Shown: in pieces, positions 42,661 through 54,719 of the stretch
Numbering within the stretch: position 1 is the first letter of the stretch
How the letters are laid out: each line of letters begins with the position of its first letter
Assembly: GCA_037157565.1 (NCBI GenBank)
Contig: JAZHRO010000063.1
Coordinates: 10,708,001-10,772,000 of the forward strand
Direction: 5' to 3'
Source of the DNA: Thalassia testudinum
Lineage: Eukaryota; Streptophyta; Magnoliopsida; Alismatales; Hydrocharitaceae
Length of the DNA: 64,000 bases
The notes under the pieces: generated by a model
Database searches by the model: none
Seen by the model: only the letters and a program-made list of their open reading frames with translations
Told to the model about the DNA's origin: nothing
Position numbers and translations under genes: made by a program

Positions 42661-45600
42661 GAGATTGCTGCTACTACTGATATTGCTGCATTGGCCACCT
42701 TAGGTATAACTTCTACTTCTACCTCTGGTAGTGGTATTTCTAACGGTACCTTGTGGTTAGTAGATTCAAGAGCTTCCTACCATCTCAATGATGATCAGAC
42801 ACGCTTTAGATAGGTTCAGACTGTTCCTCCTGGTAGATCTGTTCAAGTAGTAGATGGCAACCATTGCAGAGTGGATGATAGAGGAGATGTAGCAGTGACA
42901 CCTTCACTGATACTGCCTACTACTCTTTATGTTCCTAATTTTCCTAATAATCTTTTGTCAGTTAGCCGAATCACAAAAGACTTACATTGTCGTGCCATCT
43001 TTGATGAGTTTGGTAGTATTTTTCAGGACAAACTCACAAGGAGGACGATTGGTGGCAAACATGAGGAAAAAGGTGTGCATCACCTGATCCAGACTCCTTT
43101 ATTGCTATGTGTTAGGGCGAGGTTGCTTTTAGTGCTGGTACAGCTCTTCAGTAGCATTGTCATCTTGGGCACCCTTCACCGAACAGGCTGTGTTGTGCTA
43201 CTGAGATTTTGTGTGATGTGTGTTAGCTGGGAAAGCATCACAAAGCCAGTTTTCCTTCCAGTTCTTTAAAGAGTTCTGTTGCTATTTTTTATTTATTGCA
43301 TATGGATGTATGGGGTCTTAGTAGAGTGTTGGATAGACTGGGTCATCGTTTCTATTTGCTTATTGTAGATGATTTTTCTAGGTTGTAATAGTTACTTTTG
43401 TTAAAGGACAAGAAAAAGGTTGGGTCTGTGATTGAGACATTTATTTTGCAAATAAAGATTTAATTTTCTACTATTATGAAGATTATACGTTCTAACAATG
43501 CCTTAGAGTTTTGCAAAACCAAGTTGGCATCTTTGTGCAGATCTCTTGAGATTGTTCACCAGACATCATACACCCATACATCACAGTAGAATGGAGTAGT
43601 TGAGAGGAAATGTCGTTATGTATTAGATGTGGCTAGAATGTTACTTATATAGCATAATGTGCCATAGGTCTATTGGGGAGATGTAGTGTTAACTCCATGT
43701 TACTTGATTAATAGATTGTCCAACTCAACTATTCAGGAACAGGTTCTATGGCATGTTATTCACCCAGAAAAGGAATTATTTAATGTGCCACCTCGTGTTT
43801 TTGGCTGTGTAGCCTTTATCCATGTTTTAGGACCAGGCAAGGATAAGCTGCTCCAAAGGCAGTGAAGTGTCTTTCTAGGATACAGTAGCACTCAAAAAGG
43901 GTGTAGATGTTATGACCCACGGGGCAAGAAGCATTATGTGACTACTGATGTTACCTTTCATGAGACTATTCCATATTTCTCTAGAGATGGTCATCAGTTG
44001 TTTGAGGGAGATTTAGTCCCTATGCCAGTATGACCAGTTCCTTTGGAGCAGATTCCTATTACTCATTGTGAAGATACCACTATTATAGAAACTGCTACTA
44101 TACAGGAGGTAGAGACTACTCATGTATATGGGTTACCAGTTACATACAAACATACATAGCGTCAAAAACACACCCTCCCACTACCTCAATCACCTGTCTC
44201 CTCCCTTAGTTAGGTATGTGCTGATATTGACATGAATTGTCCTAGTGGTGATTGTGCAGGTGATTCTAATGATTCTACTTTTGCTAAGCAGCAAGCTATA
44301 GAAGAGGATCTTGACCTTTTAATTGTTGTTCGGAAGGCCCCTCACAGTTGTGCCCACTACCATACGGTTGGAGCAATGTCTACTGCTAACCTTAGGAGAT
44401 CATTTCCTATGTTTACTGTCGCTCTTTCTGTGACACAGATTCCTACTTCCTATCAGCAAGCCAAGCTTGATCCGAAGTGTCGTCAGGCCATGGAGGAGGA
44501 GATGGCTACTTTGCACTCTAGAGGGATGTAGGAATTTACTGCTCTGCTTAGCCACGCCAAGACAATGGGATATCACTGGATCTTTACCCTCAAGTATAAC
44601 CTAAATGGCACCATATCTCGCTACAAGGCTAGATTAGTAGTAAAGGGATTTACCCAAACATATAAGGTAGATTTCTTTGATACCTTCTCTCCTGTAGCAC
44701 GGCTCCCTACTGTCTGTATTCTGTTGTCAGTTGCTGCTTACTACGACCGGTCTCTTCGGCAGCTAGATATGAAGAATGCCTTTCTGTATGGCGATCTTCA
44801 GAAGAAGGTCTACATGTAATAGCCTCCGAGGTTTGAGATTTAGGGGAAGTCTGTGTGTAGACTGAAGAAAGCCATCTATGGCCTAAAGCAAAGCCTAAGG
44901 ACTTGGTTCTAAAGACTGTCAGAGGATGTACAAACCATGGGACTTGTGAGGTCTTCTACTGATCATTCACTCTTTGTCAGGAAGAGTACGGGAGGAGTTG
45001 TGACACTCGTCTATGTCGATGATCTCATCCTTATTGGGGATGACACTACTAGGATAGCTGAGGTAAAGAAGTTGGCTGAAGCCTTTGTAATGAAGGATCT
45101 GGATGAACTTAGATATTTCTTAGGCATTGAGGTGGCATGCAACAAAGAGGGCATTGTCCTGAGTCAATGCAAGTATGCTCTTGATGTATTGCAGGAGACA
45201 AGAATGCTAGGGTCTAAGCAAGCCAATATACCAATGGATCCCAAAGTACATCTCTATGATACAAAGTCTCAACCTATAGATAGCAGATCTTAAAGGCAAT
45301 TGGTTGGTAAGCTATTATATTTTACTATCACACATCCTGATCTCTCTCTTGGAGTGGGAAAACTCAGTCAGTTCATGGACAAACCAGCCAAGCAACATTG
45401 GGATGCTACTATATAGGTGCTTAGATACGTGAGGAAAACATCAGGCAAAGGCATTTTGTTTCAGAGGGCACATCTATGAGTATTGTTGACTAATTCGATG
45501 CTTATTATGCAGGTTGCATGACTGACAAAAAGTCAACAACTAGTTCTTGATCTAAGTGGCAGGCAATCTTATGACTTGGAGAACTAAGAAATAGCAAGTG

Positions 45601-45955
45601 GTGTCGAGGTCTCGTGCAGAATCAGAGTACCGTGCTATGACACAGAAAGCTGCAAAGATGGTCTGGGTTAGATCAGTGTTGCAGGATTTACATGTCTAGA
45701 TGGAGGAACCAATGGAGATGAGGTGTGATAATCTCTGCTACTTACATTGCAAATAACCCAATGTTCCATGAGCGTACGAACCACGTTGAGATTGATTAGC
45801 ATTATACCAGACACTTGATACAACATGAGATTATCTACACTACTGTTGCTTATGAAGATCAGATTACAGATATGTTCATGAAGCCACTTCCTCGGTCCAC
45901 GTTTAAGATATGTTGTTCCAAGCTGAGAATAGTCGATATATATGCTCTAGCTTGA
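42661..45955 (+). pseudogene. copia pol polyprotein (disrupted)
   Basis: Protease: WLVDSRASYHL near 42760 (Gly of DSGA is Arg). Integrase: a zinc-region HRRLGHPSPNRLC and CDVCQLGKHH, then MDVWGLS, SNNALEFC, HQTSYTHTSQ, NGVVERKCRYVLD, PPRVFGCVAF and [14 protein letters not shown] (43130-43990). [47 protein letters not shown] (44565-44819), LKKAIYGLKQ, then LVYVDDLILIGDD near 45012 and DELRYFLGIEVA. RNase H is weak after 45450. Most stops are TAG at Gln/Trp positions. The intact catalytic YVDD and the readable frame suggest recent loss of function compared with the neighbours. Confidence 0.88.
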
Positions 45956-45962
45956 GAGGGAG

Positions 45963-46121
45963 TGTTCATGTAGCACTGTAGTTATCTTCCCTTTACGTTT
46001 TGAATTGTTTTCTTATTTTAGTTTTCCTCTTGGACTTTATGTCGCAACTTACATAATACCTCTCTATATAAAGAGGTGTAGGGTTTCTATTAAGAAATAA
46101 GATCATTTGTTATTTCCAACT
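45963..46121 (+). mobile_element. 3' LTR of complete plus-strand copia
   Basis: It begins TGTTCATGTAGCACTG after a GAGAGGGAG tract and ends TTATTTCCAACT, followed by taggt. CTATATAAAG at about 46054 is a promoter-like motif. Confidence 0.85.
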
Positions 46122-46934
46122 TAGGTCTATCCATGGATTGTCTCAATTTTCCCCCAGCTAGGGAGATAATTGGTTTAGTAATAGTAAGATAAAGAAACTT
46201 GCCCACTAGCTGTCGATAAGATCTACTGTCAACTAGAGAGGACTCAGCATCATATAGGTGCCCTTTAGGATCCATAGGAATATTGGCGGACTTAGCACCC
46301 AACATTCTTGTCTCCTGAAGGACATCAAGTGCATATTTACGCTGAGAAATAACAATACCTTACCTCATGCCACTTCAATGCCCAAGATATATCTCAAATG
46401 TCCCAAGTCTGTCATCACAAATTTTTCTACTAAAGTCTTCGTCACATCCTTTATTCCTGCCTCATCATTCCCAGTAATAATAAGATCATCCATATATACT
46501 AGGAGCACAACAACTCCCTCAAAAATCAACTGATGCCCAGTGGTAGAGAAATATGGCACTTCCACATGGAAAGTAGCATCTACATTGACAATGTTTCTTG
46601 GCCAAAGGATCATAACATCGATACCCTTTTTAGGTACTACTCTAACCCGAAAAAGATACATTTCATAGCCCGTGGTGCCAGGCTGCCAGCTTATCAAATC
46701 TTGGATCAAGTGTACAAGTGCTACACAACCAAAAATCTTAGGTGGCACATGAAACAAGTTCCTGTCAAGATAAAGGATCTGCCAAGGTATCTACTCCAGA
46801 ACAGCTAAGTTAGGCATTCTATTAATCAAATAATATGCAGCAAGAACTGCATCCCCACAATACAAAGATGGTACATTATGATAAATTAGCAATGTCCTGG
46901 CCACATCCAAAAGATGGCGGCATTTTTTTTTCTG
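46122..46934 (-). pseudogene. copia integrase-RT-RNase H with internal deletion
   Basis: The minus strand reads CRHLLDVARTLLIYHNVPSL (integrase, 46791-46920), then 46365-46757 with FHVPPKIFGCVALV and VEVPYFSTTGHQLIFEG joined directly to VVLLVYMDDLIITGND of RT, so the first two thirds of RT and its linker are deleted. It goes on with MTDLGHLRYILGIEVA and 46128-46305 (MDPKGHLYDAESSLVDSRSY, QLVGKFLYLTITKP). The join is in frame. It is part of the 38191-54272 element. Confidence 0.85.
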
Positions 46935-46944
46935 AAAAACTGAA

Positions 46945-46971
46945 GGGTGGTTATCTATATGATAACCACCC
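46945..46971 (-). other. 3'-terminal stem-loop of the LINE
   Basis: GGGTGGTTATC and GATAACCACCC are perfect inverted arms of 11 bp around a 5-base loop, 10 bases from the LINE's 3' end. In some plant L1 lineages a 3' hairpin is the mark by which the reverse transcriptase recognises its RNA, and the same is inferred here. Confidence 0.75.
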
Positions 46972-46979
46972 AGATTCAT

Positions 46980-49900
46980 TACTTAAAAGAAGGAATTACA
47001 AGGCTACAATTACAAAGCAAACTCCCAAAACACCACCCGGAAGGAATGGAGCAAACAATATTTTCCACACACGACGTTTCTCCCCTAAAAACAATCTCAT
47101 TCCTCCCCATCCATACCCCCCACAGTACTGCCAGCATCTTTGCCCTCTCTTTCCTCGACCTGAAGATGTTATCTCTTTTGTTGGCATTACCTTTCCAAAA
47201 CGAAGACTAGAACCCCTCAAAGCTATCAAGGGCAATCCAATCAATCCCTATCCTCCGCCAAACCCATGTCATAAAAGGACACCCAAAGAATAGGTGTTGA
47301 ATGTTCTCGTTCATCCATTGTTGTCCACTTCATCCTCAATGCTTGGTAAGTATTCTACCCCTCAACACTAGCCAAGCAAAAATTCTGACCTTCGATGGGT
47401 ACCCTACCAACCACAGCAACTTGCAATCCCTCAAGAAGTCAACATCCATCGTCTACGGCGAACAACGTAGTCTGTGAAAAGCCTTAGCAATGGTAAAATC
47501 CCCCTCCTAGCAATAGGCGTCCCTTCCTCCTTCTGACTCCTACCCATCTAGATCACGTTATAAGTGTCAGAACTCTGCACACCTCTAATCTAATGACACC
47601 CCCTAAAAGGTGGGGCAGCAAGCACCATCCCAGTAACCCCCTACAGTCACCTCCTTGTTCACTACTTTTTAGAAGAAATGCGGGTACCTATCACAAAGGT
47701 TGCTACCTTCTTGCCAGTCATCCGACCAGAATCTGAAGGTGTCCCCATCTCCCATGTAAGGCAAGAAGAAAGCCTGCACCTTTGGGGCTACCGTCACCAA
47801 CCCCTGCAAGAAATGTGACGCTCTAGGAATTGGGGACTCAAAAGCCCCCCAAGAGAGGAAGGAGCCATAGCACTATTGAAGAGTGTCGCCAAGAAGATCT
47901 AGCTCCTGCCCCACCAGCCTAATAATCCACTTTGTTAGAAGGCTCCAGTTAATGGCCTTCACATTCCTAACCTCGAGTCCTCCCTCCTGCATCAATTTGC
48001 AAACCTCCTCCTAAGACACCAGCCTCGTCCCCTTCCTTATCAACCCAAAGTTTGACCAGAGAAAATCACACATGAGGCCAGTAAGCTTTTTCTCTACCTA
48101 GCGAGGCACCCTAAACACGAACAGGAAGTAGGTCGGTATGGATGACAATACTGCCTTGACCAAAGTCAACCTTCCCCCTTGAAAGCAACTGCCTCTTCTC
48201 CATCCACTCCAACGGCAGCAACCGGTCCTGTAGCTAAAGGCACCTATCTGACAGAGGTAGGCCCAGGTACGATAGCGGCAGAACTCCCATGCTAGTCCTA
48301 AGTGCATTGCTAGAGGCCCCTACTTTCCCGTCCGTCATAAGAAAAGGAACAATACAGAACTTGTCATAATTAATTTGCAGCCCTGATGCTTCACCAAACA
48401 ACTCCAAAAGTATGCGACCCTTCCACCAAGACAAAGTATCATCCACATACTGCAACAACGGAACCTCCCTGATGGCACTCGTCGAGAGACCTCTGAACCC
48501 CCTCGAACACGATCTGATCGTCACTCTCGCAAGGGCATCAACGACCAAGACAAACAGCATCGAAGCAAGCAGACAACCCTGCCTGACCCCCCTCCTGGGC
48601 TACACCTAAGCTCCCACAGGGTCTCCATTCACCAGTATAGAAAAAGACATTGTCATGACACATCTTTGTCTAGTCAATCCATACCTAAGGGAAGCCATAC
48701 TTGAAAGGAAGTCCATAGAAAATCCCACTGAATGGAGTTGTATTCATTGCTAAAATCAACCTTCCACAGAAAATCTGTCCTCTTCATTCTCCTCCAAGCG
48801 ACCAGGGCCTATCTAGCCACCACAAAGCCATCCAAGATGCCCCTCCCAGGAACAAATGTTGTCTGCACCAACGGGATGATATCACCAAGCAGCTTACCAA
48901 GTCTGTTGGCTAGGGCGTTTGCCACAATAAGGTGGAAAGCATTAGACAAGGCAATCGGCCTAAAATCCTCAATGGCCTCAGCACCCATTTTAAGCAGGAG
49001 GAAAAGGTAAGAGTTATTAAGCCTATCGAAGCTCCTGTTTCGCACCATAAACTCCTTCACAACCCGCATCACATCCTTCTTAACCAAAAATCAAAACTCC
49101 CTATAGCAAAAGATCAGAAACCCATCTGGACCCGGGCACCCATCTACATTGAGCCCCCATACTACTTTCCTCACCTTGTCTTCTAAGAAGCTAGACATGA
49201 GGGTCTCTACCTACTCCCAAACATGCTCTACGCATCTCCCAACCACCCCCACCTGCCTCTCCTAGACCTCCCCGTAAACTCCCTAAAGAAATCTGTCACT
49301 ACTCTTCCCACATCCTCTCTGCCCGAGTAGGCCATCCCTCCCACCAATAGCCTGTCAATCCAGTTCCTCCTCTTAGTCAACGCAATCTAGTGGAAAAACC
49401 TGATGTTGGAGTCCCCTTCTTTCAGCCACTTCTATCTAGATCTTGTCTTTCACTCAACCTCAGCCTTCCTGTCCTCCTACACTACTTGTAAATGCCTCGC
49501 CCTACACTCCCTGTCTTCCGAGGTCAACACACTACTATCCTCCTACCTATCAATCCTGGTGATTTAAGCCAACGCCTTAGTCTTCCTCTTAAGCCTCGAC
49601 TAACTAAGCTCCTTCTTGAACCCCCTCAGGAACTCTCGTAGATCGACCAGCTTGTTTGACAGTTGAGTAGCTACCAAACCCTCCACCTCCAACATACTCC
49701 ACTTCTTCACACGTTCTCTGAAATCAACCTCCATCAACTAGGACCTCTTAAATTTGAAGTTGGTGCTGAAGTATGTTCATTCGACCTCTACATCGAGGGC
49801 GTGTGGTCAAAGAAAGGCCTATCCATCGGGGAAACATCAACCAACGAAAATGCCTCAACCATCTCCACATTGGATAGGAACCTGTCAATCCTGAATTTCT

Positions 49901-50500
49901 ATCCACAGTGCTCCTCCACGTGCATGCACAAGAACTTGAGATCATGTCAATCAGACCATGCAGCGCCACGAACCCTACAAACTGCTCCGAGCCAAGGTCC
50001 TTCCTTTCTTGCTGATCAAGCCTATCATCAAGCTGCAAGGTAGTGTTGAAATCCCCTCTAATCAACCACGAAGTCCCATGGCTCTCTACCGCAACCGTTG
50101 CAAGCTCCTCCCACATTACTTCTCTTACCTAAGCCTCCGTCGGGTCGTACACTCATGTTATTATCACCTTGGATCCATCCAACCTTCTCACAAGCTTGGC
50201 GGAGATGACATGCCTTCCTATGAAACCATCCTTCCAAGTGAAGACATCTTCACGCCAAACCCAGTAGCTGTCCACTCGAAAGACTGAGTGCATCGAGGGT
50301 GTGGAACCCCTCCATCCAAGGACCCCCAATCTCCTTCCACACCCTACCATCGCAAGCTGCCAACTTTGTCTCCTGCAGAAGAACAATGTCTACCTACCGC
50401 TGTCTAATGTAGCCCTCCCAACGTCGCCCTCCTCAAAGGGTCCTTAAGACCCCTGACATTCCACGATAAAACTCCCGTTATTGAGTAAACCACAGAGACC
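46980..50500 (-). pseudogene. LINE ORF2 (endonuclease and reverse transcriptase)
   Basis: Near 50440 the frame opens with VLSWNVRGLKDPLRR, the start of the L1 endonuclease, followed by VDIVLLQETKLA (about 50380) and WLIRGDFNTTLQ (50020-50060, GDFN catalytic box). The reverse transcriptase has EDFRPIALSN, ANALANRLGKLL and FVPGRGILDG (48809-49087), then LQYVDDTLSWW near 48450 and LPLSYLGLPL. A weak zf-RVT tail lies at 46996-47250 (a LFGCPF-like box in the adjacent frame). About ten frame breaks. ORF2 would nick target DNA and copy the RNA at the nick. Confidence 0.88.
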
Positions 50501-50999
50501 CCCCTCGCTACTTGGTGGAACCCGACTGTAATTGCCACTTGTTGTATCTCTGCATCGTCTTCAAGCGTCGATGGCAACTTCTGCTGCAGGACCTCTACCT
50601 CCTTATTCCGACCGTCAACCACCTCCCGGACACGGTCACCATTATGAAGGGCACCTCGATAACTCCATCTCCTATTGCATCGAAACCCTTGACCACCACG
50701 CACCATGCACGGGTGCCACCCAACAAGGCAGATCACACTCCGCATGCCACCGCTTCGACCATCCACCACAGGCGGTGAAGTCAGTCTTGCAATGTCCTCC
50801 AAGACTTGCATAGCCATGGCAGCCAAGAAACGCCCAACCCCTACCTCGCAAGGGGATCAATAAGCCCTATCCTCCACCTATGGACAATCGAGAGGGAGAG
50901 AACTTCCGACCTCCAATTAACGCTGGCCTCAGCCCCACTAGCAACATTAAGAGATTCCAAGAGGGGGGAGGGTCTATTCTCTATTTTATAGGAGTCGTT

Positions 51000-52440
51000 G
51001 TAACCTATCCAAGTCCTGCACAAAAGCCTTCAGAAACACGCCTATAGCAGTCTGAAATGCAACCTCCACATAGATCGGGTCCGCACCATCTGGATCCGAG
51101 AGAGATCTGATCCGAGAATTAATCCCATTCACCTCTTTAAAGCCTTCAAAATGGTTGCACTCCTCATGTGACACCTCTAAATCTGCAACCTCCTCCGACC
51201 CTTTCACTTCTGGACATGCCTCCTTCGAAACTCCCACCTACAATCTCGCATTCAATGCAGTGCTCAACGCAATCAATGTCGCATCCTCAGGCCGCGACTC
51301 TACGTCAGCATGCGAACAATTCACCTTCCGAGAAGGACACCAAACCCTAGCAGTTGGACAGGATGCCACCGCCGCACTTCCCCCATTCATTGAGGCACCA
51401 CTTGCCCTTCTAACCACCTCAACAAAGGTGGTCCCTGCAGGTGGCAGTGGATCACTCATAGGTATGCATGATACAACCCACAAGAAGCCCCTGTCCCAGA
51501 GTACCTTTTCCGACAACGACGTCATCACCTTCAGCTCTACAGTGACCTCAAGCATCCCATTGAAGATCCAGGTTCCTCTACACTCCCAAAGGCATGCAAA
51601 GGGCCAGACAATCATTTCGACCACCTCCACCGCCCATAGGCATCAAGGAACTCCACCTCTCATCAACACAACCATTGGCCTCCCTGGCAATCGCTCCTTT
51701 GAAGCACCATTATGAACATAGGGCCTCCACCTCAAGGATCTGGCCAATGTTTGGAGCTCCTTGAAATAGAGTTTCTCTCTCTCTGACGAGGGAAGCCCCA
51801 GCATGAGGAACTTGCCCTCGCCGAAGGGGAGCACCTTCACCTTCCTTCTTGCAAGGCGATCGCGTAGTGCAGCCATGACCTCCTTCGATTGCACACGCCC
51901 CTCGACCACCTCCCCCACCAGGCCTTGTCCAACTGCAGCACGGAGGGTAGCCGTACCTCCAAACCAGGCGATGTCCACCTCTACAAGAGGCACCCCCACC
52001 GCTGGTGGCGTTGGCAGACAACCAATCCTCCTCTCTGCAACCCAATTACACACCGTACTCCAGTGGCCAAGACCCTTGCACCTCTAGCATCTCAGAGGTT
52101 CGTGACACTCTTTCACCCAATGGTCAGGCCCAAGGCACTTGAAACACCGCACAACATTCCGTCATCGACCTCCTAAGCCACTTCCACGCTGCACCACATG
52201 GTTTGAAGCCCCCAGCCTTTGCCTCCTCCGTGCGACCACCTTCCACTCAACACTCTGACTAGGGCCAAGCTCCTCTACGCTCTGTCCACGCCCCCCTTCT
52301 AGGTTCGGAGCACACTCCTGCTCCCATTCACGCTCTCGCTCACTCATTTTCAAAAGATCATCTATCTCACCACCCACTTTATTCAAAAATGGTGGTGTTT
52401 TCTTTCTGTAATCCCATTTTATTATGACGTACAGGGACAA
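51000..52440 (-). pseudogene. LINE ORF1 (RNA-binding, gag-like)
   Basis: Two CCHC knuckles lie together at 52105-52146 (CFKCLGPDHWVKEC) and 52048-52089 (CxRCKGLGHWSTVC, its second residue now a stop). Upstream is a Glu/Arg-rich segment (ERERE near 52345); downstream a 130-residue stretch with LPFGEGKFLMLGLPS and LQTLARSLRWRPYV. Unlike animal L1, the knuckles here come before this domain. ORF1 proteins coat the LINE RNA. The C-terminal limit is not clear. The first 30 codons of the longest frame (52398-52440) belong to copia target DNA, so they are not original. Confidence 0.75.
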
Positions 52441-54272
52441 GTGGTCTGGTGTACAATCCCATGTATATGATAGAAAACAACCAATTTAGCAATGCAAAAC
52501 TTAAGAGCATTGTCAAATCAAACAATCTTAATCACTATAGAGAACTGAGCCTTTATTTGCATAATAAATGTCTCAAATACATTACCAACTTCTAACTTAT
52601 TCTTAAGCAAAAATAACCACAGGATAAAATGGAAAAATCATCAACTATGATCAAATGATAACAAAGGCCTAGTCTATTAGGAGTAAAGACTAAGAGCCCA
52701 TACATCCATGCGAACTAAATCAAAACAAGCTGTAGAACTCAAGAAAGAACTAGTAGAATATGTAGATTGGTGATGTTTTCCCATCTGACATGCATCATAT
52801 AGAAGCTCAACAGCAGGAGAGATGTGTGGTATCACTCGGTGTAGCCTGTTTAAAGAAAGATGTCCCAATCGTTGGCGCCACTGTAATGCTGTACCAGCAG
52901 TAAAGGCAACCTCCCCCTGGCAAGAAGCTACAATAAGTGTTTGGGTGAAGCGACAAATACCTCCTTCCTCATGTTCGCCACCAACTGTCCTCCCTGTGAG
53001 CTTGTCCTGAAAGGTACATTTGACATCATCAAAAATAGCATGACACTTAAGATCCTTTGTAATCTAAAAATCAAGAACAAACAAAACATTAGTCAACCTG
53101 GGAGTGGGGGTAACCGCAACATCCCCCTGTCCATCTACTCGAGAGAAGCGGCCATCTGCAACCTATACTATCCGACATAGGGGAACACACTACATCTTGA
53201 AAGAAGAATAAGCCCCACTCAGGTGCCTAGATGCACCTGAGTCAACCAGCCACATAGTACGATCTGTAGATCCACTATACAAACTAAAGGCAAGGGTACT
53301 ACCTGAGGAGGAAGCAAAGGCTGTAGTATCTACAGTAGGAGCAGAATCCTGTGTCAACTGAGAAAATCTCTGCATAACAGCATCTACTCTACGCAGGAGA
53401 TCATGTCTGACTAATCCTCAGATGAACTAGTGGCCTAATTAGCCACAGGAGGCTTACCATGTTTGATCCAACATGTAGCCTCAACATGACCAACTCCACC
53501 GCAAAAAGTGCATGTAGTCTGAGGCCTCCTAGGTTGACCCCATCCACGTCCTCTACCACGAATGGAGGGTGCTCCACATCCTCCATAGCCTCCAGAAGCT
53601 ACCAAAGCTGTCGTCTATCCAAGAGTATCGGTAGTGGATAGCTTCACCACAATCCTACTAAGTTGACTGTAAGCATCCTCCAGTGAAGGAAGCTCACAAG
53701 AGCCAAGATCTGAGAATGTGCTCCATCATACAATAGTCCAAGGCCATCTAATAATTGAAGTACTGCATACTTTCAACGATCCTCTCTGACTAGCAAAGGT
53801 ACAGAAAGGACAAGAAGCATTATACTTCTCAGGGAGTCCCTTAAGAGTAGTATAATATTGACCAAGTGATTGTCCCTCATGTTTAAGGCTTCCTAGATCA
53901 TGGTGAATCTAGAAAACCTTACTAAAATTCTTCTCATGGGAATGTGTCATGTAACAAATCCCACATCTCTTTGGTCGTCTTATAGTACATGAGCCCATCT
54001 CCAATCTGGGATTGTATTGTATTCATGATCTAGGAGCGCACCATCGCATTATCGTTCTTCCATGTCAAATATTTTCCTATCTTGTTAGCAGGTTTAGCCT
54101 CTAGCAAAATATGTTCCCTGTCATGACCCTCAGTCATGAGAAATATCTGAGACCACCATGCATAATTGGTCCTATCAAGCTTGGAGATGGGCACAACGAA
54201 CAGGTTTTTATGTGTCCCTGCCTCCATAGTAATATTTGATGACACATCGGATGATTCAAATGACGCCATCAT
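52409..54272 (-). pseudogene. copia gag, protease and start of integrase
   Basis: Gag begins at the ATG at 54272 or 54269 (MASFESSDVSSNITMEAGTH), with LDRTNYAWWSQIFLMTEGHD and AMVRS. The 53401-53590 region, in an adjacent frame, holds the knuckle CTFCGGVGHVEATC. Protease has MWLVDSGASRHLSG (53190-53375). The integrase zinc region MGHLSLNRLHRVIP and CQMGKHHQSTY follows (52677-52868), and HGIVHQTTCPCTS at 52430-52470 ends at the LINE. The gag start resembles that of the plus-strand copia at 41699, so the two belong to related families. Confidence 0.85.
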
Positions 54273-54719
54273 GCCTTGAGAGGGAGAAAAAACCCAAAAA
54301 TTAGGTTTGAATCTCTCAATTCAAACCATTGAAAACTAAGTTAAACCGCTTGATCACAAGATTCAAGCACACATCGACTGAAAATCAGACCAACATCTTC
54401 AATAGAGCCCCTAGAACCAAATAAGGCAGCACTAGGTGCGGGGAATCACCCTAGCATAGCCATCTAGGGGTTGTTGCCCCTCCTCACCGCTGCTAGAAGA
54501 GGAGAGCCCTTACCATCAACAGCTCTGCCGACCAGTGAGAGGAGAGTGAAGGCCCTGCAGTCACTGGTGGGAGGCCAGCAGTGACCGTGGTGGTTGCTAT
54601 CGATGCCTCGACCAACCACTAATCGTGGTGGTTGTTGTCGATGCCTCGACCAATCACTGACAGTGCTATGGTGCCATCAATGCCTCGACTAGCTTGGCAA
54701 CTAGCGCCCCTCCAAGCTA
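54273..54719 (-). other. copia leader with short tandem repeats
   Basis: This lies upstream of gag and has no coding domain. At 54580-54705 two to three units of about 50 bp repeat, each with GTGGTGGTTG and TCGATGCCTCGACCAA, the third being partial. No primer site or LTR was found, so the 5' end of the element appears lost. Confidence 0.45.

Larger units (their letters stand above)
41036..46121 (+). mobile_element. complete Ty1-copia element
   Basis: LTRs of 160 and 159 bp (41036-41195, 45963-46121) flank a full copia gag-pol. The insertion has an exact 5-bp duplication, taggt at 41031-41035 and 46122-46126, inside RNase H of another copia element. The primer site adjoins the 5' LTR and a GAGAGGGAG polypurine tract precedes the 3' LTR. 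All domains are present but several stops and frameshifts inactivate it. Confidence 0.92.
46935..52397 (-). mobile_element. full-length L1-type LINE
   Basis: A 5.46-kb non-LTR element with both ORFs lies on the minus strand. It is flanked by an 11-bp duplication with one mismatch, ttttttttctg (46924-46934) and ttttctttctg (52398-52408), within copia integrase; removing it rejoins QTTCPCTS...NGITE to KCRHLLDVA. The 3' end has a perfect stem-loop (46945-46971) and a short T run rather than a long poly(A). Both ORFs are broken, so it is dead. Confidence 0.88.
38191..54272 (-). mobile_element. Ty1-copia element with three nested insertions
   Basis: Pieces of one minus-strand copia element lie at 52409-54272 (gag, protease, start of integrase), 46122-46934 (integrase, then RT/RNase H), 40904-41035 (RNase H) and 38191-38656 (RNase H, polypurine tract, first bases of the 3' LTR). 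Between them are an L1 LINE (46935-52397), a plus-strand copia (41036-46121) and a short-LTR element (38657-40903). The flanks of each insertion rejoin in frame or nearly so. No 5' LTR or primer site was found to the right of gag. Confidence 0.8.

Noticed and set aside
46835..47293. 152-residue plus-strand frame
   Set aside because: It spans the copia/LINE junction and lies opposite LINE ORF2, so it is a chance frame.
51155..51715. 186-residue plus-strand frame
   Set aside because: It is the shadow of LINE ORF1 on the opposite strand.
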